Assembly: GCF_007829885.1 (NCBI RefSeq)
Contig: NZ_VIWW01000001.1
Coordinates: 992,001 to 1,056,000, forward strand
DNA length: 64,000 nucleotides
DNA from: Streptomyces brevispora
GTDB lineage: Bacteria; Actinomycetota; Actinomycetes; Streptomycetales; Streptomycetaceae
Direction: 5' to 3'
In this document: in pieces, positions 6,829 to 15,559 of the stretch
Layout: each line of letters begins with the position of its first letter
How positions within the stretch are numbered: position 1 is the first letter of the stretch
Translations under genes and position numbers: made by a program
Notes under the pieces: generated by a model
Seen by the model: the letters and a program-made list of their open reading frames with translations, nothing else
Database searches by the model: none
What the model was told of the DNA's origin: nothing

Positions 6829-9237
6829 ATGAGCGGTCGTGGTCGGCTGGCGCTGTGCGCCTTTGCGGCGACGCTGATGGCGGCATGTTCGATGCTGCCG
6901 CTGGTCGACCCGGCCAGCTGGATGCTGTGGGCCGCGTTCCTGCTTGCCGTCCAGTACGGCGTGGGTGTGCTCGGCCGCCGGGTGCCGCTGCCGCGGCTGC
7001 TGACCGTCGCCGCGCAGGTGCTGGTCATGCTGGTGCTGCTGACCGTGGCGTTCGCCCGGGAGCAGGCGGTGGCCGGGTTCCTGCCGGGCCCCCAGGCCGT
7101 GCGGCAACTCGCTGATCTGCTGTCGGCGGGTGCCGATGACGTCGGCCGGTACGCGATTCCGGCGCCGGCCACGCCGGGCATCCGGCTGATGCTGGTGGGC
7201 GGTGTGCTGCTGGTCGGGCTGGCGGTGGACGCGCTGGCGGTGACCTTCCGCAGTGCCGCGCCGGCCGGACTGCCCCTGCTGGCTCTGTACTCCGTCGCGG
7301 CCGGGCTGTCGGACGGCGGCACGGACTGGCTGTGGTTCCTCCTCGCCGCCTGCGGCTATCTGCTTCTGCTGCTGGCCGAAGGGCGCGACCGGCTCTCCCA
7401 GTGGGGGCGGGTCTTCGCCGGCGCTGCCAGGTCCAGGGGTGGTCCGGCCGGTGGCGACCTCTCGGGCGGCGGGGCGCTCGCCCCGGTGCGCACGGGGCGC
7501 CGAATCGGCGCGCTGGCCCTGGGAATCGCGCTGGTCGTACCCGCGGCGCTGCCCGCTCTCGACAGCGGCCTGCTGGCCGGCACGGGGGGCGGCAACGGCA
7601 GAGGAGGCGGTGGCGGCACCATCTCCGCGGTGAACCCGCTGGTCTCCTTGCAGAACAACCTCAACCAGCCGGAGAACCGGCAGGTGATGTCGTATCGCAC
7701 CAACTCGAACAGTCCGCAGGACTTCTATCTGCGGATCCTGGCGCTGGACCAGTTCAACGGAAACGAATGGCGGGCCTCGACCCGTCGGCTGAAGGACGTA
7801 CCGAAGCGGCTCCCGAGTCCTGGGGGTCTGTCCCCGGAGGTCGCCGTCACGGAGATCAGCTCCAACATCTCCGCGTCCGGTTCGTACCGGCAGACCTACC
7901 TTCCCCTCCCCTATCCGGCGACCGAGGTCAGGATCGGTGGGCACTGGCGGTACGAATCCGAGGGACGCACCCTCGTCGGTGACGACGGGGAGACGACCCG
8001 GGGTGCGCAGTACCAGGTCTCCAGCCTGTCCGTGCAGCCGACGTCGGACCAGCTCGCCGACGCGGGCCCGGCCCCGGCCGCCCTTCAGCGCGAGTACACC
8101 CAGGTGCCCGGCTCACTGCCGAAGGTGGTCAGGGAGACGGCCGACGAGGTGACGAGGGGCGCCGGCAACGCCTACGAGCAGGCGGTGAAGCTGCAGGACT
8201 ACTTCGCCTCGGAGGGCGGGTTCACCTACGACACCTCGGTGAACTCCGGCACCGGCAGCGCGGCGATCGGCCGCTTCCTGAAGGACAAGCGGGGCTTCTG
8301 CGTCCACTTCTCCTTCACGATGGCCGCGATGGCCCGGACGCTCGGGATACCGGCCAGGGTCGCCGTGGGCTTCACCCCCGGTACCGCGCAGTCGGACGGT
8401 TCGCTGTCGGTCGGGCTGCGCGATGCGCACGCCTGGCCGGAACTGTATTTCGAGGGCGTCGGCTGGACCCGCTTCGAGCCGACGCCCTCGCGCGGCACCG
8501 CGCCGTCGTACACCGTGCCGGACGCTCCTTCCGGTGACGCGGCCGATCCGGCCCGCCCGGAGTCGGGCGCGTCGGCCGCGACGCCGGTCGTGCCGTCCGC
8601 CTCGGACAGCTGCCCGCCGCAGATGCGCAAGCAGGGCGAGTGCGGCAGCACGGTGGCCCCCGGAGCGGTGGGACCGACGGACTCGGGGACGCCGACGGGC
8701 GCAGTGCTCGGCGTGGCCCTGCTGGTGGTGCTCGTACTGCTGCTGCCGTTGCTGCCGATGCTCTGGCGGATCCGGGCACGGACCCGGAGGCTGAGCTTCT
8801 CCGCCGGGCGTACGCCTGGCGATGCCACCGCCAGGACGCTGGCGGCCTGGCGGGAGATCACCGACACGGCGTGGGATCACGGCATCGCCCCGGACGAGTC
8901 CCTGACCCCGCGCAAGGCCGCGGCCCGGATCGTGCGGCTGGGACAGCTCGACACCGACGGGGCCGCGGCCGTGCACCGGGTGGCGGGCGCGGTGGAGCAA
9001 GTGCTCTACGCGCCGGAGCCACGGCCCGCTGCAGGGCTTTCGGAGGACGTGCGGGCGGCACGGACCGCGCTGGGGGCCTCCGTCGGCCGGTTCGCCCGGT
9101 TCCGCGCGGTCGTGGCGCCGCGATCGGCCGTACGGGTGGTGTGGGCGGCCTCGGAACGCCGGGCAGCCCTGACCGCCCGGTGGAGCATGCCCCAACGCCC
9201 CACGTGGCTGCGCCGCCCGTCCCGCCAGGAGGGCTGA
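6829..9237 (+). CDS. Membrane transglutaminase-like protein (TgpA type)
   Basis: 802 aa. Several hydrophobic helices fill roughly the first 260 residues. A long extracellular region follows, with a transglutaminase core whose catalytic Cys (KRGFCVHFSF, near residue 490) and His (LRDAHAWPELYF, near 534) are present. A second membrane span follows near residue 630 (LGVALLVVLVLLLPLLPML), then a cytoplasmic tail of the DUF4129 kind. I chose ATG 6829 because GAGGGGA lies 6 nt upstream; an in-frame GTG at 6805 lies inside the DUF58 gene. Third gene of the MoxR-DUF58-transglutaminase module, probably acting on envelope proteins. Confidence 0.92.
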   Translation: MSGRGRLALCAFAATLMAACSMLPLVDPASWMLWAAFLLAVQYGVGVLGRRVPLPRLLTVAAQVLVMLVLLTVAFAREQAVAGFLPGPQAVRQLADLLSAGADDVGRYAIPAPATPGIRLMLVGGVLLVGLAVDALAVTFRSAAPAGLPLLALYSVAAGLSDGGTDWLWFLLAACGYLLLLLAEGRDRLSQWGRVFAGAARSRGGPAGGDLSGGGALAPVRTGRRIGALALGIALVVPAALPALDSGLLAGTGGGNGRGGGGGTISAVNPLVSLQNNLNQPENRQVMSYRTNSNSPQDFYLRILALDQFNGNEWRASTRRLKDVPKRLPSPGGLSPEVAVTEISSNISASGSYRQTYLPLPYPATEVRIGGHWRYESEGRTLVGDDGETTRGAQYQVSSLSVQPTSDQLADAGPAPAALQREYTQVPGSLPKVVRETADEVTRGAGNAYEQAVKLQDYFASEGGFTYDTSVNSGTGSAAIGRFLKDKRGFCVHFSFTMAAMARTLGIPARVAVGFTPGTAQSDGSLSVGLRDAHAWPELYFEGVGWTRFEPTPSRGTAPSYTVPDAPSGDAADPARPESGASAATPVVPSASDSCPPQMRKQGECGSTVAPGAVGPTDSGTPTGAVLGVALLVVLVLLLPLLPMLWRIRARTRRLSFSAGRTPGDATARTLAAWREITDTAWDHGIAPDESLTPRKAAARIVRLGQLDTDGAAAVHRVAGAVEQVLYAPEPRPAAGLSEDVRAARTALGASVGRFARFRAVVAPRSAVRVVWAASERRAALTARWSMPQRPTWLRRPSRQEG

Positions 9238-9254
9238 TACCCACGCCCGGCGGG

Positions 9255-9278
9255 TCCGGCCCCTTCCCCGGGGCCGGA
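9255..9278 (+). terminator. Terminator after the MoxR/transglutaminase operon
   Basis: CCGGCCCC-TTCCCC-GGGGCCGG, an 8-bp G/C stem extended by a T-A pair, 18 nt after the transglutaminase stop. Confidence 0.6.
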
Positions 9279-9411
9279 TCCGGCGGGTCTCCGCGCCTGG
9301 TACGGTTCCCGGCGCGCCCGGCGGTCGAGGGCACGCGGTCCGCCCGGTGCGGTCCCGTCGCGGGCGCACGTGTGAGGAAGCACATGTGAGGAAAAACGTG
9401 CGGGCACAGCG

Positions 9412-9447
9412 GTGAGGGGCGGCCGCAGAAGTGCGGCCGCCCCTCAC
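9412..9447. terminator. 16-bp perfect hairpin, terminator of the DUF3040 gene
   Basis: Arms 9412-9427 and 9432-9447 are perfectly complementary with a GAAG loop. It lies just beyond the stop of the minus-strand DUF3040 gene and between convergent genes, so it may work in both directions. Confidence 0.75.
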
Positions 9448-9466
9448 CCGTAAGTGTCCGAAGCTC

Positions 9467-9868
9467 TTACTGGCCCTGCTCATCGCGGCGACGCTGCCAC
9501 CGCTGCTCAATCCGGTTCATCACGGTCCGGCGCTGTTTGGGCTGTCGACGCTCGCCCCCGCCTCCGGCCCCGGCTGCCTGTTGCTGCTCACCGGGCTTGG
9601 GCGCTTTGCGCCAACCCGTGACCGCGAGCACCGCGCAGCCCAGCATGACGAGGAACCCCACCACGCTGATCCAGATCTGCTGGGCGACCATTCCGGCCAT
9701 GAGGAGCGCGATACCCACCAGGAAGCCAGCAACTGCCTGGTAGACCCGTCGCCGGGTGTACGTACGCAGCCCGCTTCCCTCGAGCGCTGTCGCGAACTTG
9801 GGATCTTCGGCGTACAGCGCTCGCTCCATTTGCTCGAGCATTCGCTGCTCGTGCTCCGAGAGCGGCAC
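9467..9868 (-). CDS. DUF3040 small membrane protein
   Basis: 133 aa. It begins MPLSEHEQRMLEQMERALYA, the DUF3040 signature found throughout actinobacteria. Two membrane helices follow (VAGFLVGIALLMAGMV and ISVVGFLVMLGCAVLAV, about residues 45-85), then a basic, Q/R-rich C-terminal tail. GTG start at 9868 with AGGAGG 5 nt upstream. Function is unknown. It converges on the transglutaminase gene and is separated from it by two hairpins. The N-terminal amphipathic helix is the most conserved part of the family and may contact a partner. Confidence 0.88.
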   Translation of the reverse strand: MPLSEHEQRMLEQMERALYAEDPKFATALEGSGLRTYTRRRVYQAVAGFLVGIALLMAGMVAQQIWISVVGFLVMLGCAVLAVTGWRKAPKPGEQQQAAGAGGGGERRQPKQRRTVMNRIEQRWQRRRDEQGQ

Positions 9869-10103
9869 GGAGTCCTCCTCGTCGTCGGCCGCGGGGGGCG
9901 GCCGGTATGCGGCCCTTCCAGGATAGGCAGGGAATCGTCCCCGTGAAACCCGCCCTCTTCTGCCAATCAGCCAGTCCGGGCCGCCACGACGGCTCAGCTG
10001 CTGAGGCGTTGATTCCCCAACCTCCGATCCGTCATGCCGGATGGTGTCCCCCGATCATACGGGGCCGATGCTCTGATCGGGTCTGCTGGGCCGTACTCCG
10101 TCT

Positions 10104-10127
10104 GCGGCTGCGTCGCTGATCAGCCGC
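10104..10127. terminator. Weak hairpin after the methyltransferase gene
   Basis: GCGGCTG/CAGCCGC, a 7-bp stem with a 10-nt loop, 27 nt beyond the stop of the minus-strand methyltransferase. The rest of the 9869-10153 gap shows no gene. Confidence 0.35.
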
Positions 10128-10153
10128 GCTAGCAGCGTGATCCGGCCGGTGCC

Positions 10154-10912
10154 TCAGGCATGCTTGGTGCCCAGAACGTGCAGCTGGGTCGCCACCGAAT
10201 GGAAAGCCGGCAGTTCGGCGGCCGCCGTCTCCAGCTTGAGCAGCGCTTCCATCGCACCGGGCTCGGTGTCCACCAGGACACCGGGTACGAGATCCGCGAA
10301 GACGCGTACGCCGTGGACCGCACCGACCTCGGCACCGGCCGCCGAGACCAGCTCGGTGAGCTGGTCCGCCGTGTACCGCCGGGGCATCGGGTCGCCGTCG
10401 CCCCAGCGGCCCGCCGGGTCGCTGAGCGCCTGCTTGGCCTCGGTGAAGTGACCGGCGAGCGCCCGGGCCAGGACCGCGCCGCCCAGCCCGGCGGCGAGCA
10501 GGCTGAGGGCACCGGCCGGGCGGAGCGCGTCGACCGCGTTCCGTACGCCCGCGGCGGGGTCGTCCACGTACTCGAGGACGCCGTGACAGAGCGCCGCGTC
10601 GTAGCCACCGCGCTCGACCACGTCGAACAGGCCGAGGATGTCGCCCTGGACACCGCGGACACGGTCGGCGACCCCGGCCTCGGCGGCGCGGCGCTCCAGC
10701 GCGAACAGCGCGTTGGGGCTGGGGTCGACGACGGTGACCCGGTGGCCGAGGCGTGCCACCGGTACGGCGAAGTTGCCCGTACCGCCGCCTGTGTCCAGTA
10801 CGTCCAGGGCGTCCCTGCCGGTCGCCTTGACCTGACGGTCGAGGGCGTCCTTGAGGACCTCCCAGACCACGGCGGTACGTAGGGAGGCGCGGGGGCGCAG
10901 CGGGTCCGACAC
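10154..10912 (-). CDS. Class I SAM-dependent methyltransferase
   Basis: 252 aa, Rossmann-fold methyltransferase of the Methyltransf_11/25 type. Motif I is VLDTGGGTGNFAVPVARLG, the acidic strand-2 end is VTVVDPSPNAL, and the post-motif block is DAALCHGVLEYVDDP. These make SAM binding likely, but the acceptor (small molecule, lipid or RNA) cannot be deduced. GTG start at 10912 with GAGGAG upstream. Its neighbour on the same strand, the HEPN-domain gene, starts 628 nt upstream and ends 103 nt away, so the two may be co-transcribed. Hypothetical in pathway. Confidence 0.85.
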   Translation of the reverse strand: MSDPLRPRASLRTAVVWEVLKDALDRQVKATGRDALDVLDTGGGTGNFAVPVARLGHRVTVVDPSPNALFALERRAAEAGVADRVRGVQGDILGLFDVVERGGYDAALCHGVLEYVDDPAAGVRNAVDALRPAGALSLLAAGLGGAVLARALAGHFTEAKQALSDPAGRWGDGDPMPRRYTADQLTELVSAAGAEVGAVHGVRVFADLVPGVLVDTEPGAMEALLKLETAAAELPAFHSVATQLHVLGTKHA

Positions 10913-11015
10913 GGCAGTTGACTCCTCGGCACGGTGCCGCCGCTGACGGCGGAGCGTGAACAGTGCAGGTGATAGGTCCTGTCCACCCTATTGCCTCGCG
11001 CCGCCCGCACCGCCA

Positions 11016-11540
11016 TCACTCGTCGGGCCGCTCCCTGCGGGCCTGCGGGAGCACCGGCTGGAGGACCAGCAGCCGCTCCACCAGGCGCAGGAACATCGCC
11101 GCGTCCCGGAGCAGGTCGTCCGCGTCGCGCCGGCCCGCCGCACCGGGTATGCCCGCTTCCGCGCGGGCCCGCCGGCCGGCGCCCGAGGCGAACAGGGCGC
11201 TCCACTCGGTCAGCTCAGGGGCGATTTCCGGGAGGACCTCCCAGGCGCTGCGGATCCTCTCCCGGCGCCGACGGGAGGTCTCGGGGCGCCCCCGGACGGC
11301 GAGAACAGCGGCGGCGGCGCGCAGCGCGGCGAGGTGGGCGGTGGCGTACCGCTCGTTGGGCACATCGAGAACAGCTGCCTCTTCGAGGCCGGCGTGGGCC
11401 TGGGCGAGGAGATCGAGAGCGGCGGGTGGCGCCGTGGCGCGCCGGAGAACGGGGTGGACATCGTGCGCCGGACCGGTCGGTGAGGGGGCAGGGCCGTCTG
11501 CGCGGCGTCGCGGAGCGGCTGCTGCGGACGAGTGGGCCAT
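11016..11540 (-). CDS. SAV_6107-family HEPN domain protein
   Basis: 174-aa helical protein. After a disordered A/R/P-rich N-terminus, the sequence LDLLAQAHAGLEEAA and ERYATAHLAALRAAAAVL matches the actinobacterial 'SAV_6107 family HEPN' group as I know it. HEPN proteins are often RNases, but the catalytic Rx4-6H motif is not obvious here, so activity is uncertain. ATG start at 11540 with an AGGAGG ribosome-binding site whose flanks (GACAG/CTGTC, 11541-11556) can pair, exposing the SD in a loop. It is divergent from the ABC/YhgE operon, which starts 168 nt away. Confidence 0.75.
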   Translation of the reverse strand: MAHSSAAAAPRRRADGPAPSPTGPAHDVHPVLRRATAPPAALDLLAQAHAGLEEAAVLDVPNERYATAHLAALRAAAAVLAVRGRPETSRRRRERIRSAWEVLPEIAPELTEWSALFASGAGRRARAEAGIPGAAGRRDADDLLRDAAMFLRLVERLLVLQPVLPQARRERPDE

Positions 11541-11638
11541 GACAGAACCTCCTGTCTCGTAACGGCTTCGTGGCCGTCTGTATCCATCGTGACGGCCACC
11601 ACTGACAATCGGCGTCGGTTACGCCCTGACCTGGCGTT

Positions 11639-11667
11639 TTGCTTCGATCGCGAGTTCGGGCTACCTT
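11639..11667 (+). promoter_or_regulatory. Sigma-70-type promoter of the ABC-YhgE-TetR operon
   Basis: -35 TTGCTT (11639-11644), 17-nt spacer, -10 TACCTT (11662-11667). The TetR-type operator begins 1 nt downstream and covers the expected transcription start, an arrangement suited to repression. Confidence 0.65.
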
Positions 11668-11668
11668 C

Positions 11669-11690
11669 TTGTACTGACCAGTCAGTACAA
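11669..11690. promoter_or_regulatory. TetR-type palindromic operator
   Basis: TTGTACTGAC-CA-GTCAGTACAA: two 10-bp arms in perfect inverted repeat around a 2-nt centre. It lies between the -10 box and the GTG start at 11708. The operon's own last gene encodes a TetR regulator, the obvious candidate ligand. Confidence 0.85.
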
Positions 11691-11707
11691 ACGAACGGAG
11701 AGGGTCT

Positions 11708-12508
11708 GTGGACAGCCCGCACGGGGCAGCCGTCGCCGCCGAGAACCTCGGGCTCAAAGGGCCCCGCGGCTGGGCCTTCCGCGGTGTGACCTTCAGCGCC
11801 GGGCCCGGCTCCCTGATCGCGATCGAGGGCCCGTCCGGCTCCGGCCGCACCTGCCTGCTGCTCGCTCTCACCGGCCGGATGCGCCCCACCGAGGGCCACG
11901 CCGAGACCGGCGGCCTGCGCCTGCCGCGCCGGGCCGCCGCCGTACGACGCATCGCCGCACTGGGGCCGGTGCCCACGGTCAGCGAGCTCGACCCGGCCTT
12001 CACGGTCGCCGAGCACCTGCGCGAACGCGCCCTGCTCCAGCGCCGCTACGACGGCTCCCTGCGCGCCCTGCTGCGTCCGCGCCGTGAGCGCGTCGCCACG
12101 GCCCGGGCCCGGATCGACGCGGCGCTGGACGCCGTCGGACTCGACCCCGCCACCCTGCCCAAGGCCGAGCGGACGTCCGTACGGGATCTGGAGCGGCTGG
12201 AGGCGTTGCGGCTCGCCCTCGCGCTCGCGCTGATCGGCCGGCCGGGGCTGATCGCGGTGGACGACGCCGATCTCAAACTCTCCGACGCCGAACGCGCCGA
12301 GGCGTGGGGGCTGCTGCGCTCCCTCGCCGCCGGCGGAACGACCGTGCTGGCCGTGTGCAGCCAGGCCCCCGAGGACGCGGTCACCGTACGCACGGACACC
12401 ACCGGGGCCGCACACCCCTCCACCACCACCACCGACGCCGCTGAGCCGGCGGACCCCACGGACGACGAAGGGACGGCCGATGCGTTCGCCGAGACTGGCC
12501 ACTCTTGA
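11708..12508 (+). CDS. Degenerate ABC-transporter ATPase subunit
   Basis: 266 aa with the fold and order of an ABC ATPase, but with key residues changed. Walker A reads GPSGSGRT (Arg replaces the ATP-binding Lys). Walker B reads LIAVDDAD (Asp replaces the catalytic Glu). The LSGGQ signature is replaced by RTSVRDLERLEALRLALA, and the switch-His region is AVCSQ. Efficient ATP hydrolysis is therefore doubtful. A T/A/E-rich tail follows residue ~235. GTG start with GGAGAGGG upstream. The stop overlaps the YhgE start by 29 nt, so the two are coupled; it probably binds the YhgE-like membrane protein. First gene of the operon and immediately after the TetR operator. Confidence 0.85.
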   Translation: MDSPHGAAVAAENLGLKGPRGWAFRGVTFSAGPGSLIAIEGPSGSGRTCLLLALTGRMRPTEGHAETGGLRLPRRAAAVRRIAALGPVPTVSELDPAFTVAEHLRERALLQRRYDGSLRALLRPRRERVATARARIDAALDAVGLDPATLPKAERTSVRDLERLEALRLALALALIGRPGLIAVDDADLKLSDAERAEAWGLLRSLAAGGTTVLAVCSQAPEDAVTVRTDTTGAAHPSTTTTDAAEPADPTDDEGTADAFAETGHS

Positions 12509-14567
12509 GCTGAGGCGCTTCGGCAGGGGGCGGCTGCCGCGCGCGGCACTGGCCGCGCTCCTGCTGCTGCCGCTGCTCTACGGCGCCCTGTACCTGTGGT
12601 CGTTCTGGGACCCCTACGGCCGCCTGGACCGCATCCCGGTCGCCCTGGTCAACGACGACAAGGGCGCCACCGCCGAGGGAAAGCGCATCGCGGCCGGGGA
12701 CGAGATCACCGGCAAGCTGCTCGACTCCAAGGTCTTCGAGTGGCACGAGGTGAGTGCCGCCGAGGCGGACAAGGGCGTCGAGGACGGTACGTACTACCTC
12801 TCGCTGACCATGCCGTCGGACCTCAGCAAGCGCATCGCCTCCAGTGGGGGCGACTCCCCCGAGACCGGCGCACTCCAGGTGCGCACCAACGACGCCAACA
12901 ACTACATCGTCGGCCAGATCTCCCGGACGGTCTTCTCCGAGGTCCGCACCGCCGCCTCGGCCAACGCCTCACGCGGCTTCCTCGACCGGATCTTCATCAA
13001 CTTCTCCGACCTCCACGACGCGACGGCGAAGGCGGCCAAGGGCGCCGACGATCTCAAGGGCGGGATCAGCAAGGCGAAGAAGGGCTCGAAGGACCTCGCG
13101 GACGGACTGAAGGACGCGAAGGCCGGCAGCAGCGAACTGGCCGGCGGCATCGTCAGGCTGGACACCGGCGCGAGCAGCCTGGAGACCGGCTCACGCCAGG
13201 TCGCGGACGGCACCCAACTGCTCGCCGACAAGGTCAACGGGGTGGCGGCCGATGTCCGCCCGTTCCTGAAGGACAACGGGAAGTCGGTCGGCGACACGGC
13301 GCGGCTGGTCGCCGATTCGTCGCAGACCGTACGGGACAACCTCGACGCGCTCGTGAAGGCGGCGCCCGCCGCCGCCACCGCCGCGCACACGGCATCCGAC
13401 GATCTCGCCGACGTCCACCGCACCCGCTGCGAGGAACAGCCGCTCCCCGACGCCACCGTGTGCGGGCCGCTGAAGCGTGCCGTGACGGCGGCGGCCGATG
13501 TCGCGGCCGTGGCCGACGATGTGAACGCCCTGGTCAAGAACCAGCACGGGGACCTCACCGAGCTGCGCGGCCGGCTGACCACGCTGCAGGGGCAGGCCGA
13601 CGCCCTCGCCGCGCGCTCACCGCATCTGGGCGAGGACCTGGACGGCGCGGTCAAGAAGATCAACGCGCTCAACTCCGGCGCCCACGAGGTCGCCAAGGGC
13701 GCCGTCCGGCTGCACACCGGCCTGTCCACGGCCAAGTCGGGTTCGGCCGAGCTGAACACCGGGGTCGGCGACCTCAAGAAGGGCGCGACGAGCCTGGACA
13801 GCGGAATGATCCGGCTCGGCGACGGTTCGGCCACGCTCGCCGAGGACCTCAACGACGGTGTCGGCAAGATCCCCGACTACGACAAGGAGGACCGCGACGC
13901 GCGTACGGGAGTCATGTCCGACCCGGTGAAACTGGCCTCCCAGTCGCTGCACGCCGCCCCCAACTACGGCACCGGCTTCGCCCCCTACTTCATCCCGCTC
14001 TCCCTCTGGGTCGGCGCGATGGTGGCGTACATGCTGATCCAGCCGCTCAACCGGCGCGCACTGGCCGCCGGGGCCCCGGCCTGGCGGATCGCCCTCGCGG
14101 GCTGGCTGCCGGTGGCCGCGATCGGGCTGCTCCAGGTGGCCGCGCTGATGTCCGTACTGCACTGGGGACTCGGCCTGCAGATGGTCCGGGCCGCCGGGAC
14201 GATCGGCTTCCTGGCGCTGGTGACGTGCTGCTTCGCCGCGATCGTGCAGTGGCTGAACGCCCGCTTCGGTGCGGCGGGACGCATCCTCGTACTCGCGGTG
14301 CTGATGCTCCAGCTGACCTCGGCCGGCGGTACGTACCCCGTGCAGACCAGTCCGGGCTTCTTCAACGCGATCCATCCCTACCTGCCGATGAGTTACGTCG
14401 TCGAGGGGCTGCGCCGGCTGATCACGGGCGGCGGGCTCGGCCCGGTCTGGCAGGGCTGCGCGGTGCTGCTGGCCTTCACCGCGGGGGCGCTCGCTTTGAC
14501 CGCAGTCTCCGCGCGCCGCAAGCAGATGTGGACGCTGGACCGGCTGCACCCGGAGCTGAGCCTGTGA
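12480..14567 (+). CDS. YhgE/Pip-domain ABC-2-type membrane protein
   Basis: 695 aa. It has one N-terminal membrane helix (LAALLLLPLLYGALYLWSFW, about residues 20-40) and the VALVNDDKGA motif typical of YhgE/Pip. A long extracytoplasmic region follows, with repeated GxxxLxxG helices (for example LAGGIVRLDTGASSLETGS). The C-terminal block of about six membrane helices starts near residue 500 (FIPLSLWVGAMVAYMLI). Relatives include phage-infection protein Pip and ESX/type VII-linked EsaA-like proteins; export of lipids or proteins has been proposed for some. Coupled to the ATPase gene upstream and to tetR downstream (stop and possible GTG overlap at 14564). Confidence 0.9.
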   Translation: MRSPRLATLELRRFGRGRLPRAALAALLLLPLLYGALYLWSFWDPYGRLDRIPVALVNDDKGATAEGKRIAAGDEITGKLLDSKVFEWHEVSAAEADKGVEDGTYYLSLTMPSDLSKRIASSGGDSPETGALQVRTNDANNYIVGQISRTVFSEVRTAASANASRGFLDRIFINFSDLHDATAKAAKGADDLKGGISKAKKGSKDLADGLKDAKAGSSELAGGIVRLDTGASSLETGSRQVADGTQLLADKVNGVAADVRPFLKDNGKSVGDTARLVADSSQTVRDNLDALVKAAPAAATAAHTASDDLADVHRTRCEEQPLPDATVCGPLKRAVTAAADVAAVADDVNALVKNQHGDLTELRGRLTTLQGQADALAARSPHLGEDLDGAVKKINALNSGAHEVAKGAVRLHTGLSTAKSGSAELNTGVGDLKKGATSLDSGMIRLGDGSATLAEDLNDGVGKIPDYDKEDRDARTGVMSDPVKLASQSLHAAPNYGTGFAPYFIPLSLWVGAMVAYMLIQPLNRRALAAGAPAWRIALAGWLPVAAIGLLQVAALMSVLHWGLGLQMVRAAGTIGFLALVTCCFAAIVQWLNARFGAAGRILVLAVLMLQLTSAGGTYPVQTSPGFFNAIHPYLPMSYVVEGLRRLITGGGLGPVWQGCAVLLAFTAGALALTAVSARRKQMWTLDRLHPELSL

Positions 14568-14590
14568 GTGCTCCCGGACCTGTGAGAATC

Positions 14591-15208
14591 ATGAGCATGG
14601 AAAGCAGTGGCACCACGCGCCGCCAGGCCACCCGGCAGAAGCTCTACGAGGCTGCCGTGACCCTCATCGCCGAGAAGGGCTTCTCGGCCACCACCGTGGA
14701 CGAGATCGCCGAACGCGCCGGGGTCGCCAAGGGCACGGTCTACTACAACTTCAAGAGCAAGACCGAACTCTTCGAGGAGCTGCTGCGCCACGGCGTCGGG
14801 CTGCTCACCGCCTCGCTGCGCTCCGCGGCCGAGGAGACCGACGAGCGCGGTGGCACCCGGGTCGAGGCGCTGGACGCCATGATCCGGGCCGGTCTGGCCT
14901 TCATCGACCGCTATCCCGCCTTCACCCAGCTGTACGTGGCCGAACTGTGGCGCACGAACCGGGCTTGGCAGGCAACCCTGCTGGTGGTGCGCCAGGAGGC
15001 CGTCGCCGTGGTCGAGGGAGTGCTCAGGGAGGGGGTCGCGGGAGGCGAGCTCAGCGAGGAGATCGACATCCCGCTGACGGCGGCCGCGCTGGTCGGCATG
15101 GTGCTGGTGGCGGCGCTGGACTGGCAGGCGTTCCAGCCCGAGCGGTCGATCGACGACGTGCACTCGGCGCTGTCCCTGCTGCTGCACGGGCGGGTCAGCG
15201 GGCGCTGA
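14591..15208 (+). CDS. TetR-family repressor of the ABC/YhgE operon
   Basis: 205 aa. The TetR helix-turn-helix is complete: TRQKLYEAAVTLIAEKGFSA, then TVDEIAERAGVAKGTVYYNF. A divergent helical ligand-binding domain with AFIDRYPAFTQLYVAELWR follows. ATG 14591 was chosen (a second ATG lies at 14597). GTG 14564, overlapping the YhgE stop and preceded by GGAG, would add 9 residues. As the last gene of the operon, with a perfect palindrome at the operon promoter, it is most likely an autoregulator released by a compound that the YhgE system handles. The ligand is unknown. Confidence 0.92.
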   Translation: MSMESSGTTRRQATRQKLYEAAVTLIAEKGFSATTVDEIAERAGVAKGTVYYNFKSKTELFEELLRHGVGLLTASLRSAAEETDERGGTRVEALDAMIRAGLAFIDRYPAFTQLYVAELWRTNRAWQATLLVVRQEAVAVVEGVLREGVAGGELSEEIDIPLTAAALVGMVLVAALDWQAFQPERSIDDVHSALSLLLHGRVSGR

Positions 15209-15244
15209 CCCGGGCTCCGCCCGGCGGCCCGGACGCACGAAAAC

Positions 15245-15291
15245 GCCGGTCAGCTGGGGCTCGATCCCCCCGAGCCCCACCTGACCGGCGA
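15245..15291 (+). terminator. Strong terminator of the TetR operon
   Basis: Two stacked stems: CGCCGGTCAG (15245-15254) with CTGACCGGCG (15282-15291), and TGGGGCTCG with CGAGCCCCA inside. They are separated by a C-C mismatch, with loop ATCCCCC. The rest of 15292-15559 is C-rich and shows no gene. Confidence 0.8.
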
Positions 15292-15559
15292 TATCCGTGC
15301 TGCCGGAGAACCGTCCCCCGTGACCCCCGTGTTCCCCCGTGGTCCCCGGGCCCTCCGTCGCGCACCCCCGTTCCGGACGGGGTGCCGCGCCTGCTCCGCC
15401 GCCCCGTGCCGGCGGTACCGGCGCAGCGCCCCTTCCGTGGTCCCTACTCTGCCGTCCGCGCAGGTCGCGGCCCATCCGCGTACCTACTCATCTCGCCCCC
15501 TGGGTACGGATACTCAGACCTGCGCACCCAAGCCCTCCCGGGCCGGTACGCCATCTGGT

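Noticed and set aside
14564..14590. TetR start at GTG 14564
   Set aside because: Possible (GGAG precedes it), but the ATG at 14591 fits the usual N-terminal length; left as an alternative.
12596..15208. Giant plus-strand frame running through YhgE into tetR
   Set aside because: The first two thirds are an out-of-frame R/G-rich shadow of the YhgE gene; only the last 205 codons (TetR) are coding.
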